A DNA stretch of 64,000 nucleotides. Origin: Acanthococcus lagerstroemiae (taxonomy: Eukaryota; Arthropoda; Insecta; Hemiptera; Eriococcidae). The notes under the pieces are model-generated. The model saw nothing but the letters and a program-made list of their open reading frames with translations, did no database searches and was not told where the DNA came from. The translations under genes were made by a program, and so were the position numbers. The stretch spans positions 33,608,038-33,672,037 of the forward strand of contig CM063109.1 in NCBI GenBank assembly GCA_031841125.1, written 5' to 3'. Shown one piece after another: positions 10,315 to 22,150 of this stretch. The stretch's first letter is position 1. Every line of letters starts with the position of its first letter.

Positions 10315-10604
10315 CAGGGACGAAACTACACCGTGGTGTGTGGGGGTTCGAAACACCCCCATCCAATAATTTAGCAGCTGGCAAATTTTGAAACTGTTCA
10401 TTTGAATTTTTCAGTTTCAAGAACGTTTGTTTGTTTGTTTTTTCAGTTAAAAACTATTTCGATTAAATAATTAACAAATTTTCAATTTTTTTTTTAATTT
10501 CGTCGGCGAATTTTTAATTTGCAAAAATTATTTGTCGGCAAATTTTTTTCTCCAGTCATCTCCCCTCCCCTCCCCCCCCATTGAAAGTCAAATTTTGTCC
10601 AAAA
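10315..10604 (-). mobile_element. hAT-type MITE, inverted relative copy of the element at 46132
   Basis: Read on the minus strand it aligns over its whole length to 46132-46414, including CAGTTTCAAAATTTGCCAGC and a CAGGGACGAAACT terminus. The far end is less well kept and no TSD is clear here. The two copies are moderately diverged. Confidence 0.65.
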
Positions 10605-11145
10605 TATGCTAAAATATAAGCTAACAGCATGGTGCCATTTTACTCAGAATCATGTAAAATAGATAAATGTCATTGACATATTGTCGTATAAGAAGTGTAT
10701 TTAAAAAAACCGTAGGTTTTCATAAAAATTGAAGCCTTAATGAGGATTGCCAAACGCCAAATAGTATACTTCTCCAGTGAATTTATGAATATACTGAAGT
10801 GTAAGCGTCGTAAGCGTCAATACAGTCGCTGTTCCGCCCAATGTTTCATTATCTTATTTGTTACAAGTTGAAGTTGATATTGTATAGGTATGAAAACTTA
10901 TTTTCTCGGGAATTTTCAGGGTAAGTGGCGCTTACCTTGCTTGCCTGGAATTCACGCCACCGTCCGTAAGTTAATTGGGACCTACTTTGAATGACCTGTA
11001 AGATTGTGAGAGAGCTTGCTAACAAAGATCAAGAACAGATTCCTCTCTCATCAGTTTATGAAGCAAAATCAAAATTTGTACAGGAGATGGTCTTGAAGAA
11101 CAATATTCTTTGAAACGGTGCGTCCCAAGATGAGGGTCATTAATA
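10605..11145. other. Gene-free stretch
   Basis: Nothing recognised. Confidence 0.3.
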
Positions 11146-11715
11146 AGGGGCGGATTTTTATGCGCTAAAAAACGCAAAATATGCGCATATTTCATGCGCT
11201 AAAAATCAAAAATATGCATATTTTTTTCTCGAAATATGAACAAAATATGCAAAATTAATATGGGTATCGTTGCAAAGGTCTTGAAAAATTACGTCTGTTT
11301 ACAGCACTTACCTCAAAATTTAAGTAGAATACTTAGAACCAGGCGTTTCGTGTTTAAAGTAGTTCCGCGAAAGCAAGTGTAGAGCGCTAGTGAAGCTATC
11401 AAAAACTAAAAAATTTTCACTATCCAGGAGTCAAAACTGAAAAATTTTCGTAATCCAGAAGTCAAAAAAGTTGAAAATTGAAAAATTTTGCAAATATGCG
11501 GTAAAAATGAAAAAAAAACTCGAAATTATGAGGAAATTTGTAAAAATATATGCTAAAAATGGTCGTTTTATGAAAAAATATGATTTTATTGGCAAAATAT
11601 GCAAAAACAAGTTGGGCTCATTCGCTTCGAAATGACGTGAAACGGATAAATACCTGGAATATATCGATTCTACTTCAACACAGAAAAACATATAATTTCA
11701 TAGAAATCCGCCCCT
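11146..11715. mobile_element. 570-bp MITE with TA target and internal AAAATATGC iterations
   Basis: TIRs AGGGGCGGATTT at both ends, with TA on each side (11144-11145, 11716-11717). The interior has many copies of AAAATATGC and GCGCTAAAAA-like phrases on both strands, so short ORFs across it are composition artefacts. Confidence 0.7.
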
Positions 11716-11717
11716 TA

Positions 11718-14610
11718 GTCATTAAGAACATCAGTCTGCGCTACAAAAACTACATCAGCCTAAGATGTAAGTTTTTAGCTACAGATGTTGGTGATAACCA
11801 GAGAGATCATCCTCCAAGTGATGGTACCCATCATTGCTAACAGTCTGTTCAGAGAAAATGATTGCTTGATATTAGACTACAAACTATATAACTCTTCAAT
11901 TAGCAGAATAGGCAATAAAGATTCAAACCCACTTTGAATCCTGCAAGGTGGCGAGAACATATTATGGTGTGTACCAGAATTTTACACAAAAAAGAGCATA
12001 TTTGCCCCTACAGTTTTTGCAGACAGCGTTACTAGTTTTGTATGAGAGCTACTTGATGAAGATTTGTCAGTTATGTTGAAACCGCCTTGTATATCCTTGT
12101 CGGCGTCCCTAGTCGTTAGCTGGATCATGAGGAAGCAAATCTGCACTTTGAATTTCAGATTTCAAACTTCAATGACACAACCCAGCAGGCAGACTGGAAA
12201 CCGCCGATTGAGAAAATGGAGTAATACAAAAACCACGACACTGAAGTCAGCGTCTTCTCTGCTTTTTATAGACGTTTTGATACGTGGCCTTAAGGCAAGA
12301 TCTCCCCCGGCTTTGTAGATCATTGTTTTCGTTGAATTTTTTAGGAGCAGTAGCCATCTTACTGAAATGCAAAGCCGTCGTTTGACCAATTTTCTCTTAA
12401 CGTGTCAGTTGTACCATTGATTCGTAAGGCAGAGATTTAGTATCAATGAATTACCTTCTTCATTGACTGGTCAATACCCCTCTAGCCGGTATTCAGTGTT
12501 TCATTTCTCGCTCTGGAATTTCTATCCACTTTTGCAAATTACCTGGGCTTCCATCAGTGACATATTCCATATTCTAGAATCTTCTTTCTTCACTCCCATG
12601 TCACGAACGGTCAAGTGCAGGAATGTACCTGTCTCTGTTATTCACAAACCAGAAGGCGGTAATTGTAAATACAGCTCTCTTCTAGCCCATTGTATTGTAA
12701 GCGTTAATATAACTGCTCGTCGCTTCTCGACTATAAGATTTCGCATAACCAATATAACTTCCCTGTTCCCTCTTCCGCTCCTCAAAGATGCTAATCGAGC
12801 AATCGGACTTCATCTTTTTGTGAATGCGAAGACAATCGTGTGGCATTAACCGCGAATAATTTCCCAAAAGCAGATCAAGAGTAACCTGCTGTAGATCACG
12901 AGCAATGTTGCCAGGGTTTTCTCGGTCCAACGATAATAATTATACGTGCACCTAATAATTCCGCCACCTTCTCGCGTTAATAATCGTTATAATTTTTGTA
13001 CTAGCTGTTCCAGCAGCAGGTCGCCTTCGCACTTTCTTTAAAATGCTCTTTTATAGCGCATAAATTAACATTAATGGGAGACAATACAACCGGAAGATTT
13101 CGGGCTACATTTTCCCATACATCAAAAGTTTTATACTTAAAAAGAAAGCGTTTTACGAAGACGGAGAATATTGTTAATTTCCGGCTCGTTTTAAAAGTGC
13201 GTGATTAGATCGGAAAATAATTATTCGTAAATGCAGAAATCGCTTCTGTAGAACTGGAGAATGGCGGAATGGCGTGGCGTGGGGCTACTGGAATCGAAAA
13301 CCGATAGAGAAAATCGTGCCTGCTTGAATTCGCTTCTTCGTCGTTTCGGTTGACGGTTGAATGCGACTCTCTACGATCCAGCTGGGGCCATTTTGTTGTG
13401 GCTCATCAGCTTCTCCACAGTCTAGTCCAAGCCTCTCGCTCGCCGGGTTAGGTATCTCCCGGAAATGAAACCATGCTGTCGAAATGCACTGCACATACTT
13501 CTGGAGCGTTGCAAAATGCCTCTGTCAGACCTTACACCACTGATGTAAATATTTCGACAGTATAGACTTACCTCAAGCTCGGAACACGTAATTAATTTAA
13601 TTCGTGACCCAGCCGTGACATCGGCACCTGGTAATTTTAGGTGAACTACGATCGTTTGAACTTTGATTTGACCTTTCGGGCGATTGTTTCTTGTGCACAG
13701 TTTTGCGCGGCACCTCCTCTATTTTGATTCGCTTACCTCATCAAAGGTAGCGACTGCTTTAAAGCTTTGTACGATCTGTGATCTGCGATCAACACAATCG
13801 GCAACAGCCGTGCTGCTAAATATTGGTCTAGGTCGCCTTCATATTGTATGCAAAGTTCAAGTTCGTATTGGTTCACTGATCACTGGCACCACGTCAGTCT
13901 GTTTCAAGATATTGTAACGAAACGATTCGAGTAATATGTTCTAGTCTATGGATAACTTTGCATATACACGTGTAATAGAGCCTCCGGTCAAGTATACCAA
14001 TATATCCTCTGGGCCGCCTACAACAACTAGAAACGAGTATAATTTTGCTGGTAGATGTATAAATAGATTACAGAATGTAGATAAAATAAAGCCTGAGCAT
14101 ATGGTGCACTTCATTTTGTTGTGGTTGAAATAAATACTTACAAGTTTGAAGGATAATCTCATCATCGAGTGAAAAGGAATATCATCGTTCATAATTGCTG
14201 GATGATTCTGTGTACAAATAGCCTCCAATCCCTGAACAGCAGATAGAGTAGGTAGTCACAAATAACCAATTTCAGTACCTATACCTAAAATTAATTAAAA
14301 TCAGTGTAAAAGAAAGTATATATAAATATGTAGGTAATAGGTATATACATGATTTAAAAAATGGCGAATGTGAAGTTGAGAAGGTAAATGAGCAGATCCT
14401 ACTAGATCGAAAAAAAAAACAAAAAACTATTGTCAAGGAAAAATTGAATATATTATTGACAGTCACTCTGCGTCACCGGTAACGACGAGGTGAAAAAATT
14501 ATAGACGTATCCACATTATGTGAAACAGTAATAGGTATAATAACCTTTCAGGTATTCATATTATGCGGCTTGGGATATTCTTAAGAGAGGCAGCGAAGGT
14601 CAGCACGACG
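11718..14610. other. Long gene-free stretch
   Basis: No ORF with recognisable content. The part at about 13240-13500 is GC-richer and low in repeats and could be a conserved unique segment, but no domain or splice pattern was found in it. Confidence 0.3.
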
Positions 14611-14890
14611 AGAGGACCATACAATCGATAGAATTTTCAAAATTCAACCATTTGGACCAGTTCCAGAAGCCAGTGATGAGAGAGGACCATATAACCTCAG
14701 GCTGTTCAAAATTCAGTCATTTTGACCAGTTCAAGGAACCAGTCGGCGACTCTGAGGACCTGATTTTTACTGAAACAGAAGGGATTCGCCCCTGGATTGA
14801 CGATATAGCCCTCCAGTTTCAGCAAAAATCGAATCCTCATTTTCGCCTTCTGGTTCCTTGAACTAGTCAAAATGCTGACTTTGGAAAATT
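14611..14890. repeat. Long imperfect hairpin preceded by a direct repeat
   Basis: Arms 14704-14790 and 14800-14888 are inverted copies: GACCAGTTCAAGGAACCAG on the left, GACTAGTTCAAGGAACCAG read from the right, continuing inward through TGATTTTTACTGAAAC and CGATTTTTGCTGAAAC. The stem is about 80 bp with a short loop. A third, direct copy of the outer arm precedes it at about 14636-14675 as a tandem unit of roughly 68 bp. Confidence 0.7.
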
Positions 14891-14959
14891 ACTGAGTGTA
14901 TGCGGTTTCCTCGTTATACCGACCTTACCTTTCTCGATTGGGAAATCTCAGATTAGATA

Positions 14960-15784
14960 GGCGAGAGTGGTACACAGTGACACCAGAGACGTTTCGCGTA
15001 ACGCTAAGGGAAGTAAATATTTTTTAATGAGGGTAACACTGGCAATGTTGCTTTTTCTTGATTCTCAAGCCAAATAGAAACGATCCTGGTCGACTAGGAG
15101 TTGGAAAAAATTATAGTCCGCAATTCTTTAAATCAAAAGTTAGGTTCGGTGAATTTTCGTATATTTTTTACAGAAGGAAGAAATACGATAAAAGATTTGG
15201 TAACGAGCTTAAAAGTAAAAACGAAGCTTTTACTTTCATATGCTAACGAGTAATTCACTCATATAGGCATTTGTTTCAACTTTTTGTTGCCACCCGAACA
15301 GAATGCTATAAAAGTACACACTGGGGCATTTGTAAAAAGTACAGAGGGAGACACTTAGATTGCAATATTTTGAAATCTTTTTTGATGGTTCGCAAGAAAA
15401 CTCGAAGAAAATTTGGCCTCATTCTAGATAGTGCTATGACACAAGCTATTATGCCGCAGTGATTCAAGATGACTGCTAAACTGTTTAACATTCCTCATCA
15501 AACTTTGGCTTGCTACGTTAATTATAAGCATTTCTCGAAGATTTTTAAATAATTTACAGTCGTTTTAATTTAAAAAAAAAAAAAAAAAATTGTCTCAGTC
15601 TGTTGTTACACTGAGGCGTTTTTAGCATTTCATTTTTGGAATATTAAGAAAAAAAAGTTGCGAATCATATAGCTTTAGATGCAGAAAAATCTTCTCTTTC
15701 TATTTATATGCACTTACAAAAAAAAAAAAAAATCGGGCGAGTAGCCAAAATAAATTTCTTGCCTCGCTGTGTACCACTCTCCCC
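14960..15784 (+). mobile_element. Pogo/Tigger-derived element, DDE core deleted
   Basis: TIRs GGCGAGAGTGGTACACAG (left) and GGGGAGAGTGGTACACAG (right, reverse complement), with TA on both sides (14958-14959, 15785-15786). It holds a pogo-type DNA-binding helix-turn-helix but only 825 bp in all, so the transposase core is gone. Two long A runs lie in the right half. Confidence 0.75.
15385..15552 (+). pseudogene. Pogo transposase N-terminal helix-turn-helix remnant
   Basis: Starting at the ATG at 15385 the frame gives basic VRKKTRRKFG, then AMTQAIM, one TGA, then KLFNIPHQTLACYV up to a TAA. The last block matches the psq/CENP-B N-type helix-turn-helix (the family pattern is AAK-x-F-x-IP-x-x-TL). 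In pogo elements this domain binds the element ends. No catalytic residues follow. The internal stop shows it is not translated as one protein. Confidence 0.65.
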
Positions 15785-15884
15785 TACTTGATTCGCTATC
15801 AGCTGAGAAGTAGCGTACTTGCCTGTCTAACTAGCTCCATAGAAAAGGTAGAGACGAAAGGAGATCGAGTTGCTATGGCAGGTA

Positions 15885-16316
15885 CCTACATCATTTTGGT
15901 AGATCATATCTGCAGATCATCTGCCTGGATGAATTCAACAGATCTTATTGATGAGTCACATTGACAGATCATCAATCATCTCTGCAGATCAGCTGTTTAG
16001 ATATCCCGGTACCTAGACCATTCAATTAGATCACCTACGTAGATCGCCCAGATAGATCGTTTAAGTTGATAATGTTATTTGACTATTTGGAAGAAGGTAG
16101 ATCTTCACAATTGTGCATTATTATTTTGATTATTACTTTTGATAAATCATCAAGGTACATAATACTGGAAGATCATAAGGTAAATTTTTTCGGGCATTGT
16201 ATAGATAGGTAGATCATTTAGGTAGATTATCTACAAGCAGATAACCTAATTTTGGTAGATCATATCAGTAGATCACCCAAGTAGGCCATTTGGTAATATC
16301 ATCTTAATATTAGATA
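15885..16316. repeat. Degenerate AGATCAT satellite, left block
   Basis: GTAGATCAT, CAGATCATC and TAGATCACC-like words recur every roughly 18-25 bp over more than 400 bp, strongly diverged. The same word pattern resumes at 18466 after the inserted pogo element and again at 19320. Confidence 0.6.
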
Positions 16317-16639
16317 TAGGGGAAGTTAGGGCACATGAAACCACTTTTGCGGAAATGACTGTAAAATTGTTCCTTTTGGATCAATTTCTAATCTGAATAC
16401 ACCATTCAATAGAGCATACTTTCAGTTACAAAATGGCTTATTAATATCAAAATTAAAGTACCTTAAGGTGGCTAAAATGTGATTTTTCCGAATGTGTTTT
16501 TTTCGAATATTAAAAAACTGCCTGGACAAAAGGAAACATCGAGTTGAGCAAAAAAAGCCACGTCAAAAAACGTTCGATTTTAAGGTTAAAAAATACTCTA
16601 CGAACTTGAAACGAATTTATTTCAATATAAAACGACAGT

Positions 16640-17128
16640 AAGTTCATTTAGAAATAAAAAATTGCAAGTATGCTACACAAAAACATCTTGGCACACAAAA
16701 ATCGCAGACATAAAAACCTACTCCTGAATAAGCAGTACATGCTTGGCGAGCCGAATTTTGACAAATATTGCACTGCAACCAAACTTCGCGGCTGCTTGAA
16801 ACCATCAACGAACAAATTAGGCGCGGAATATCATCTTTTTTGGGCTCTTTGGGGGTTTCGGAAGTATCAGCTCTTCTTTCTCAGCTTTTTTAGTTTCTGT
16901 TTTCTCAGCAACTTTATTCTTTTTTATTCCCTCTGTCTTCTGCACCGCCGGTTTTTTTCTGCCTTCCTCATGACAGTTTTATTCTTCTTTTCTGCTTCCT
17001 CTTCAACCACTTTCTACTTCTTTTCTGCTTCCTCTTCAGCCTCTTTCTTCTTATTTTCTGCTCTCTCTTCTCCCCATATTTTCTTGCTCGTGGGTGAAAA
17101 CGTATTTAAATCGCCCAAAATTCTATAA
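16640..17128 (-). pseudogene. C-terminal tail of the same pogo-like transposase (Cys-rich finger)
   Basis: Minus-strand frames give a Glu/Lys-rich stretch (AENKKKEAEEEAEKK) and then, near 16650-16800 after frame changes, REVWLQCNICQNSARQAC followed by YVCDFCVPRC. Paired CxxC and CxxxC-type spacings ending in a V-C-D-F-C pattern resemble the PHD-like or zinc-finger tail that some insect pogo/Tigger transposases carry. It is broken by stops. Confidence 0.5.
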
Positions 17129-17352
17129 CAGCATATTTTATGAAGGTAAGTATGGTCTATAGGTAAAGAGAGTGTAAAAATACGTCGTTAATTATGGTGA
17201 ATTAACAGTGTAAAAATAAATGGTTAGATATTGTGAGTTAGTGAAAATAATGCGAAATAATTCTGAAAGATAATTCAGTGAAAAAAAGATGCAAGAAAAA
17301 GTAAATTTATTAAATAAGAAACTTTGAATTTATTCATAAGCTTTGAATTTGT

Positions 17353-17559
17353 TCAGAGAGTAAGGAAATATGTTTCAATTTTATTAACCATAGTAGAAGA
17401 GTTCTTTATCAGATGTTTTCTGAGTGTGGCATATGGGATATTAAATTCACGAGTAGCCTCTCTGATGCTAATTTTATCAGTTTTCACAGCCTCAAAGGCT
17501 GCTTTCATCGATTCTTCAGTCCATTCATGGATTAATTTTCCTCGGTAATTAAACCTCAT
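17353..17559 (-). pseudogene. Pogo/Tigger transposase N-terminal helix-turn-helix
   Basis: A 68-residue minus-strand frame with MRFNYRGKLIHEWTEESMK, AAFEAVKTDK, SIREATREFNIP and YATLRKHL: the complete psq/CENP-B N-type DNA-binding domain, without stops. It ends soon after the domain in sequence of no similarity, so the transposase is truncated by internal deletion rather than by point mutation. The intact domain next to an absent catalytic core is notable: such fragments could still bind element ends if expressed. Confidence 0.75.
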
Positions 17560-17984
17560 CTAGACAAGAAGAAAATTCAGTTTGGGTATTTCATTTTGTA
17601 AAAAATAATCTTATAGGGGCAAAAGAAAGAATTCTGAATATTGCTATTTGGTGGTTCCTTTTGCTCGGTTCCACTGCCCAACATACATGGTTTCTACATT
17701 TACGCATAAATAAATAATTAGAAGTAAATTCAAGTAATTTACTTAAGTTTATCGGAAAGTAGACAAAATTACCTTTCTCTCGAGATATTTTTCTTCTTCT
17801 TCTTCAGGTGCCGTATCCGATGCCGGACGTTGGCGGTCGCAGTTTTCCTTCTCTGTGTCGGAGAGTGTGCTGCCGCAGTTTTGCTTACAAGCCCCGTGTT
17901 CCATGACGTTGAGTAAGCTAGCCACTAAGTGCACCCGACAGTCCCAATCTTTTTTAGATTGAAATATGTACCTTGTTCATTCGA

Positions 17985-18164
17985 ACTGGCGGGGTTACAG
18001 GACGCGTTATCTTTCCACCTTGATTGATACTCTAGTCGCTGCGTTCGCTAGGATGATAGTGGGGTATTCGAATATCACTAGCTTTCCGGCATTGGTGGGA
18101 ATCGAACCCGAGATGCAAGGATTGCGAAGCGGACCCGTTAAACACTCGGCCACACAGCTACTCT
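17985..18164 (-). mobile_element. tRNA-derived SINE nested in the pogo element
   Basis: On the minus strand, starting near 18164, GTGTGGCCGAGTGTTTAACG (A-box region) is followed by the perfect B box GGTTCGATTCC at about 18099-18109. About 110 bp of body follow. The tRNA part is unrelated to the SINE at 9617. No TSD could be identified. Confidence 0.7.
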
Positions 18165-18465
18165 TGAGATAGTACTTATCTTAATTAATCATAAATTCAT
18201 AAAACGATGCCACTTTGAAACAACGCTAACAAACGTAAAATTCAATCACATTTCATAAATTCCTTACCAAAAACTTTCAAACATCATATGTTGCCGGTAT
18301 CACAGATTACAACCCAAGCAGCTTAAAATATTGAGAGTGGGTACTAGCAGTCGTATTAAGTACAGTGTTACCAACCGTCTGGGATGAATAGAGTAAAAGT
18401 TATTTCGAGTGGTTCCTTCTGCCCGCCGGTTCCTTTTGTCCTAACTTCACCTAGTCTTAACAGAT

Positions 18466-19560
18466 AAACCATTTTAGTAGATCATCTTGGTTATTGATAT
18501 TATACGTGATCAAAATACCTAATCTTGGTAGAGAATAAATAGGTAGATTGTACAGAAACCTATCATTTTAGTAGATTATCTTAGTTAGTATTACTTGTAA
18601 ATCATCAAGGTACATAATCTTGATAGATCATATAAGTACATAGGTATAATATGGGTAATCCCTTGATATTATGTTCTTGTGTACGTTTGCTCTAAATATA
18701 CGGCCCTATCGAGAACAGAGGCGCTTCGGTGGAACAAGGAAGCCAGAATCTTTGCGTTTAAAATGCAAAAATGTTATAAGAAAAAATCAATTATTGTTCT
18801 GTTCATTCAAAAATTACATTTAGGTACCTATTTTTAGTTGTTTTTTTTAAATAATAGAGGTAAAAATGATTTTCTCTTGTTAATGTAACTTGTTTGAATT
18901 ATAAACAGAATAGAGTATTTTCAAAAATATTTCAGCTGACCTTTCATTCGAAGCGCGGTAAGTTCTTTGAGTAATTTTCGAGGATTTCTCTGTTGTTTCC
19001 ATGATCGTGGCTAACCATGTCGGTCAAAAAAGATACCTATAATGTTCGAGAACTCTTCTGCTGTTTCCATTGTCACAGCTAACAATGCCGGTGGAATTTC
19101 CATAGCCAAGGTTAACCATGCCGGTAGAATTTCCATAGCCGCACAGCTATAGCTGATGTATTTTGGATTGCTCCTTACCCCCTCCCCTTGATGATGAATT
19201 GAGCCTAATGGCATAAATACTCTCCACGACACATCAGTAATCTATTCCACTCAAAGGAAAATCAAGTTTTTAAAACCTAAACTTAACTTCGTCAAATTGT
19301 GGCTAATTTCAAGGAATTACCCATATGATCTAGGACGATCATCTCTAGATCAATAAAGTACATAATCTTAGTAGATCATCTCGGTGTATCATCGCGGTAG
19401 ATCTTATTGACAAATCATATTATTTAATAGATCATCATCTGTGCGAACCATCTAGATAGATCATGTCAATGGATCACCTTGGTAAGTCATATCTAAGAGA
19501 TTGTCGAGTCATGAGTCATATTATTTTGGTAAATCGGGTGATCTACCATTCTAGCCGCCT
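18466..19560. repeat. Degenerate AGATCAT satellite, right blocks
   Basis: AGATCAT words recur at about 18470-18660 and 19325-19550, separated by unrelated sequence. At 19000-19145 there is a separate small tandem repeat with the core CCATAGCC..GGTTAACCATGCCGGT, about four diverged copies. Confidence 0.5.
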
Positions 19561-20825
19561 CTTGCTTGTCTGTTTGATACTTAGCGTATTGTCTGTTTTC
19601 GGTCCCTGCATATGCCTTCTTTTCTGCTTTTTCTCGCCTAACCGCCTATTTCAAGTTAATTTTGTAAAATCTACACCCCTAACTTCACTGCTGTTTTTCT
19701 CACAACTCAGTTTTTGATTTGGGTCCTTTTACATTGCCCGCACTCCATTGAGCCCTTCAGTGAAGTCAATTATAGTATTCAGCCGCTAAAGTAATTCAGT
19801 TGTCGTAGCCTTAATTCGATCACGCAAACAAGAACCCATTGCAACATAGAAGTCATCTGTCTCATCGCCTGCAATCTTAGAAACAGATAGGAAGTGCGAA
19901 GTGCGATACCAAGTGCCCCCCCCCCTTGGATTTACTTGACTTGATAACTGGAAGTTATTATGAGGTGTATAAAACAATCTCAGTAACGCTACAGAGTAAT
20001 TGTTATTTTCTCGAGCACCGAACGGTTCCATCCCTTTCCCATTGTTTCGCGGTGCTCGGTCTTTCGATATAGTTAATTAAATGCGTACAGATACTCATTA
20101 TTACCTACTGGAATATACATGTACGCATACTGACCTTGAGATAGGCTAAACGATTCCGGTCCTCGATAGTGAAAGTACATTAAAGGATTTGATGACGTTC
20201 ATTACCTCTACACTATGCGCTACGACGTACGCTCTTGCTGCGGAATTCAACTTATGTAATGTCAGATACGGGAGTTTATGTGCGAGACAACGGTAGGCTT
20301 TGAATAAAATCGATTAAATTGCATTCATTTTTATAGAAACTTACAGGCGATACTTTAATAATAATAATTTCACCTGATGAAGATATTTTCACTGAACAAG
20401 CTTCTGGATAAAAAAGCTTTAGAACTGACTTATTTTACAGAAGTAAAAGCTGGTAAGTTACACAGAGTCGTAGCAATGAGACGCAAGTGGGTGTTGAGTG
20501 CAGTTTCCACTATAAAGGAGGGGCTTTTGATCAAACTGGATGACGATGACTTTTTCCGTGTTTATCGTCAACCGCTTCATGTCCACAAGGATTGCGCAGA
20601 CTAGGAGAGAATATCCCTCCTCTTAAATTACTCAACTAAAAAATTTATAATAAAAATTCTTAAAAAGTTCCCGAAAAATAAAATACACGAATGAATAAAA
20701 TGGTCGCAAGGTCAGATTTAGAAATTTATAAAAAATTATTCTGGTTGAAATATCTGTGACAACTGGTGCATTATTAGCGCGAATTGTCGGTGTGTATGTA
20801 ACTTATCATTCCCCCGATGCGCAAA
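19561..20825. other. Gene-free stretch with one small ORF and one hairpin
   Basis: A 75-codon frame at 20377-20604 (+) ends FFRVYRQPLHVHKDCAD; no domain recognised and no conservation can be judged, so it is not called a gene. Near 20014-20060 GAGCACCGAA pairs with TTCGCGGTGCTC across a short loop. Confidence 0.3.
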
Positions 20826-20912
20826 ATCCCGCCAGTTACCCGGGTAACGAAAGGGGAACCAAGGGTAACTGACGGATTTCTGAGTAACTAGAGGGTAACT
20901 GGTTGCGCGGGC
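20826..20912. repeat. GGGTAAC motif cluster with inverted ends
   Basis: CCAGTTACCCGGGTAAC near the left edge, then GGGTAACTGACGG, GAGTAACTAG and GGGTAACTGGTTGCGC on the right. The outermost copies are inverted with GCGCAA and TTGCGC outside, so the block could form a hairpin. Confidence 0.55.
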
Positions 20913-22150
20913 CTAGTTCGTAAGGAGTGCCTAAGGACTACAATTTCGATATTAAAGTAGAGCGGCTTTTTAAACTGATTTTGTACATCAGCTATTGGTC
21001 TTATCTTGATAGCATGACAAAATAAAGAAAATGACACCAATTTCTGATTTTCATCTTCTATCCAGTAGTTGACACTTCTTAACCTTTCATAGAATTGATT
21101 TCCATTGGGGGAAAAAAAAATTAAAATCATCTGATTTTAAATTAAATTATTTTGTTATTGATTTTAAAATCATGATTTTGAAAAACAAAAAACTGTTTTT
21201 TAAGTGTTTGCGATTGTTAAAAGCTCGTATTTGCAAGAGGTAGGACAGTTGTGTTTTTATTGTTTCTTAAGCATTTTAAGATTCCGTTGAAGACTTGGTA
21301 TGGTGGACTTGAGATGATGTATATCAACAATAGGAAACAGCGGTTTACCGTAGGAAATGACCATGAATTTCGAAAACACGTATATCTTATGCGTAAATTG
21401 TTGACCATCGTTGATACCTACACAATACATAATCCGAGGTGTACTCTACAGTAGGTACCCAACAAACTGTCCTGGGCGGAGCCAGGTAGGGAAGTGGGCA
21501 AACTGCGTTATATTGTAGTGTGCATTACCCGGCATTAATAGATATTTCAGATATAAAGTAATTAAAAATCCCATGTTTTTCGAAAATACCACGCATTTTT
21601 GCGATTATCTCGATAAATAAGTTTTCTAAAGAAAAGTTGTATGGGACTTTTTTATAAAAAATTAAACAAGAAACATTTTATGTCATTTGCATTTTTGTCA
21701 TAAAGTGAATATTTTTTTTAGATAACTGCGATTTAGCTAGTAAAGATCGGTTATGAAAGAAACAATAACAGATGAAGTCACGTTCCTCGAAACTTTCACA
21801 CATTTTTGCGGTTATCTCGGTAAATATGCGTTCTAGAGAAAATGTGTATGGACTAATTTTTATAGAACGTTCAACAAGAAACATTTTATTTCATATGCGT
21901 TTTGGTCCTGAAGTTGATATGTTCCGAGATATTCGCGTTGTTTTTTTTTTTTTTTGTAAACTCTGTATTATATATAACTTCAAAGTCAAAGCGCCACGGG
22001 TTAATGACCTCACACTGAGCTCAAATTTTTTATGACGAGTTTCTAGGTCCATTCGAACAAACTTCAGTGCGCACCTAATCGATTGGCGAGAACTCGTAAA
22101 ATAAGGGACACCCTAATGTACAGTCAAGTACAGGTAAGTAAATTTGGCTG
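20913..22150. repeat. Unassigned repeat with a 215-bp direct duplication
   Basis: 21570-21720 and 21785-21940 are diverged direct copies sharing TTTTTGCGATTATCTCG / TTTTTGCGGTTATCTCG and CAACAAGAAACATTTTAT. The block ends near 22110 with AAATAAGGGACACCCTAATG, a phrase resembling the GGGTGTCCC ends of widespread insect DNA transposons, but no partner end was found. Confidence 0.4.

Larger units (their letters stand above)
16317..18452 (-). mobile_element. Pogo/Tigger-like transposon lacking its DDE domain, with a nested SINE
   Basis: Ends TAGGGGAAGTTAGGGCA (left) and TAGGTGAAGTTAGGACA (right, reverse complement) start with TA, the pogo target. Both ends also carry internal GGAACC or AAACCAC-like phrases. 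On the minus strand the 5' part encodes a helix-turn-helix (17559-17353) and the 3' part a Lys/Glu-rich segment and a cysteine-rich tail (17128-16640); the catalytic core between them is absent. A SINE sits inside at 17985-18164. The element lies within the AGATCAT satellite. Confidence 0.7.

Noticed and set aside
16670..17128. 152-codon plus-strand ORF rich in Phe and Ser
   Set aside because: Antisense of the Lys/Glu-rich tail of the pogo-like transposase.
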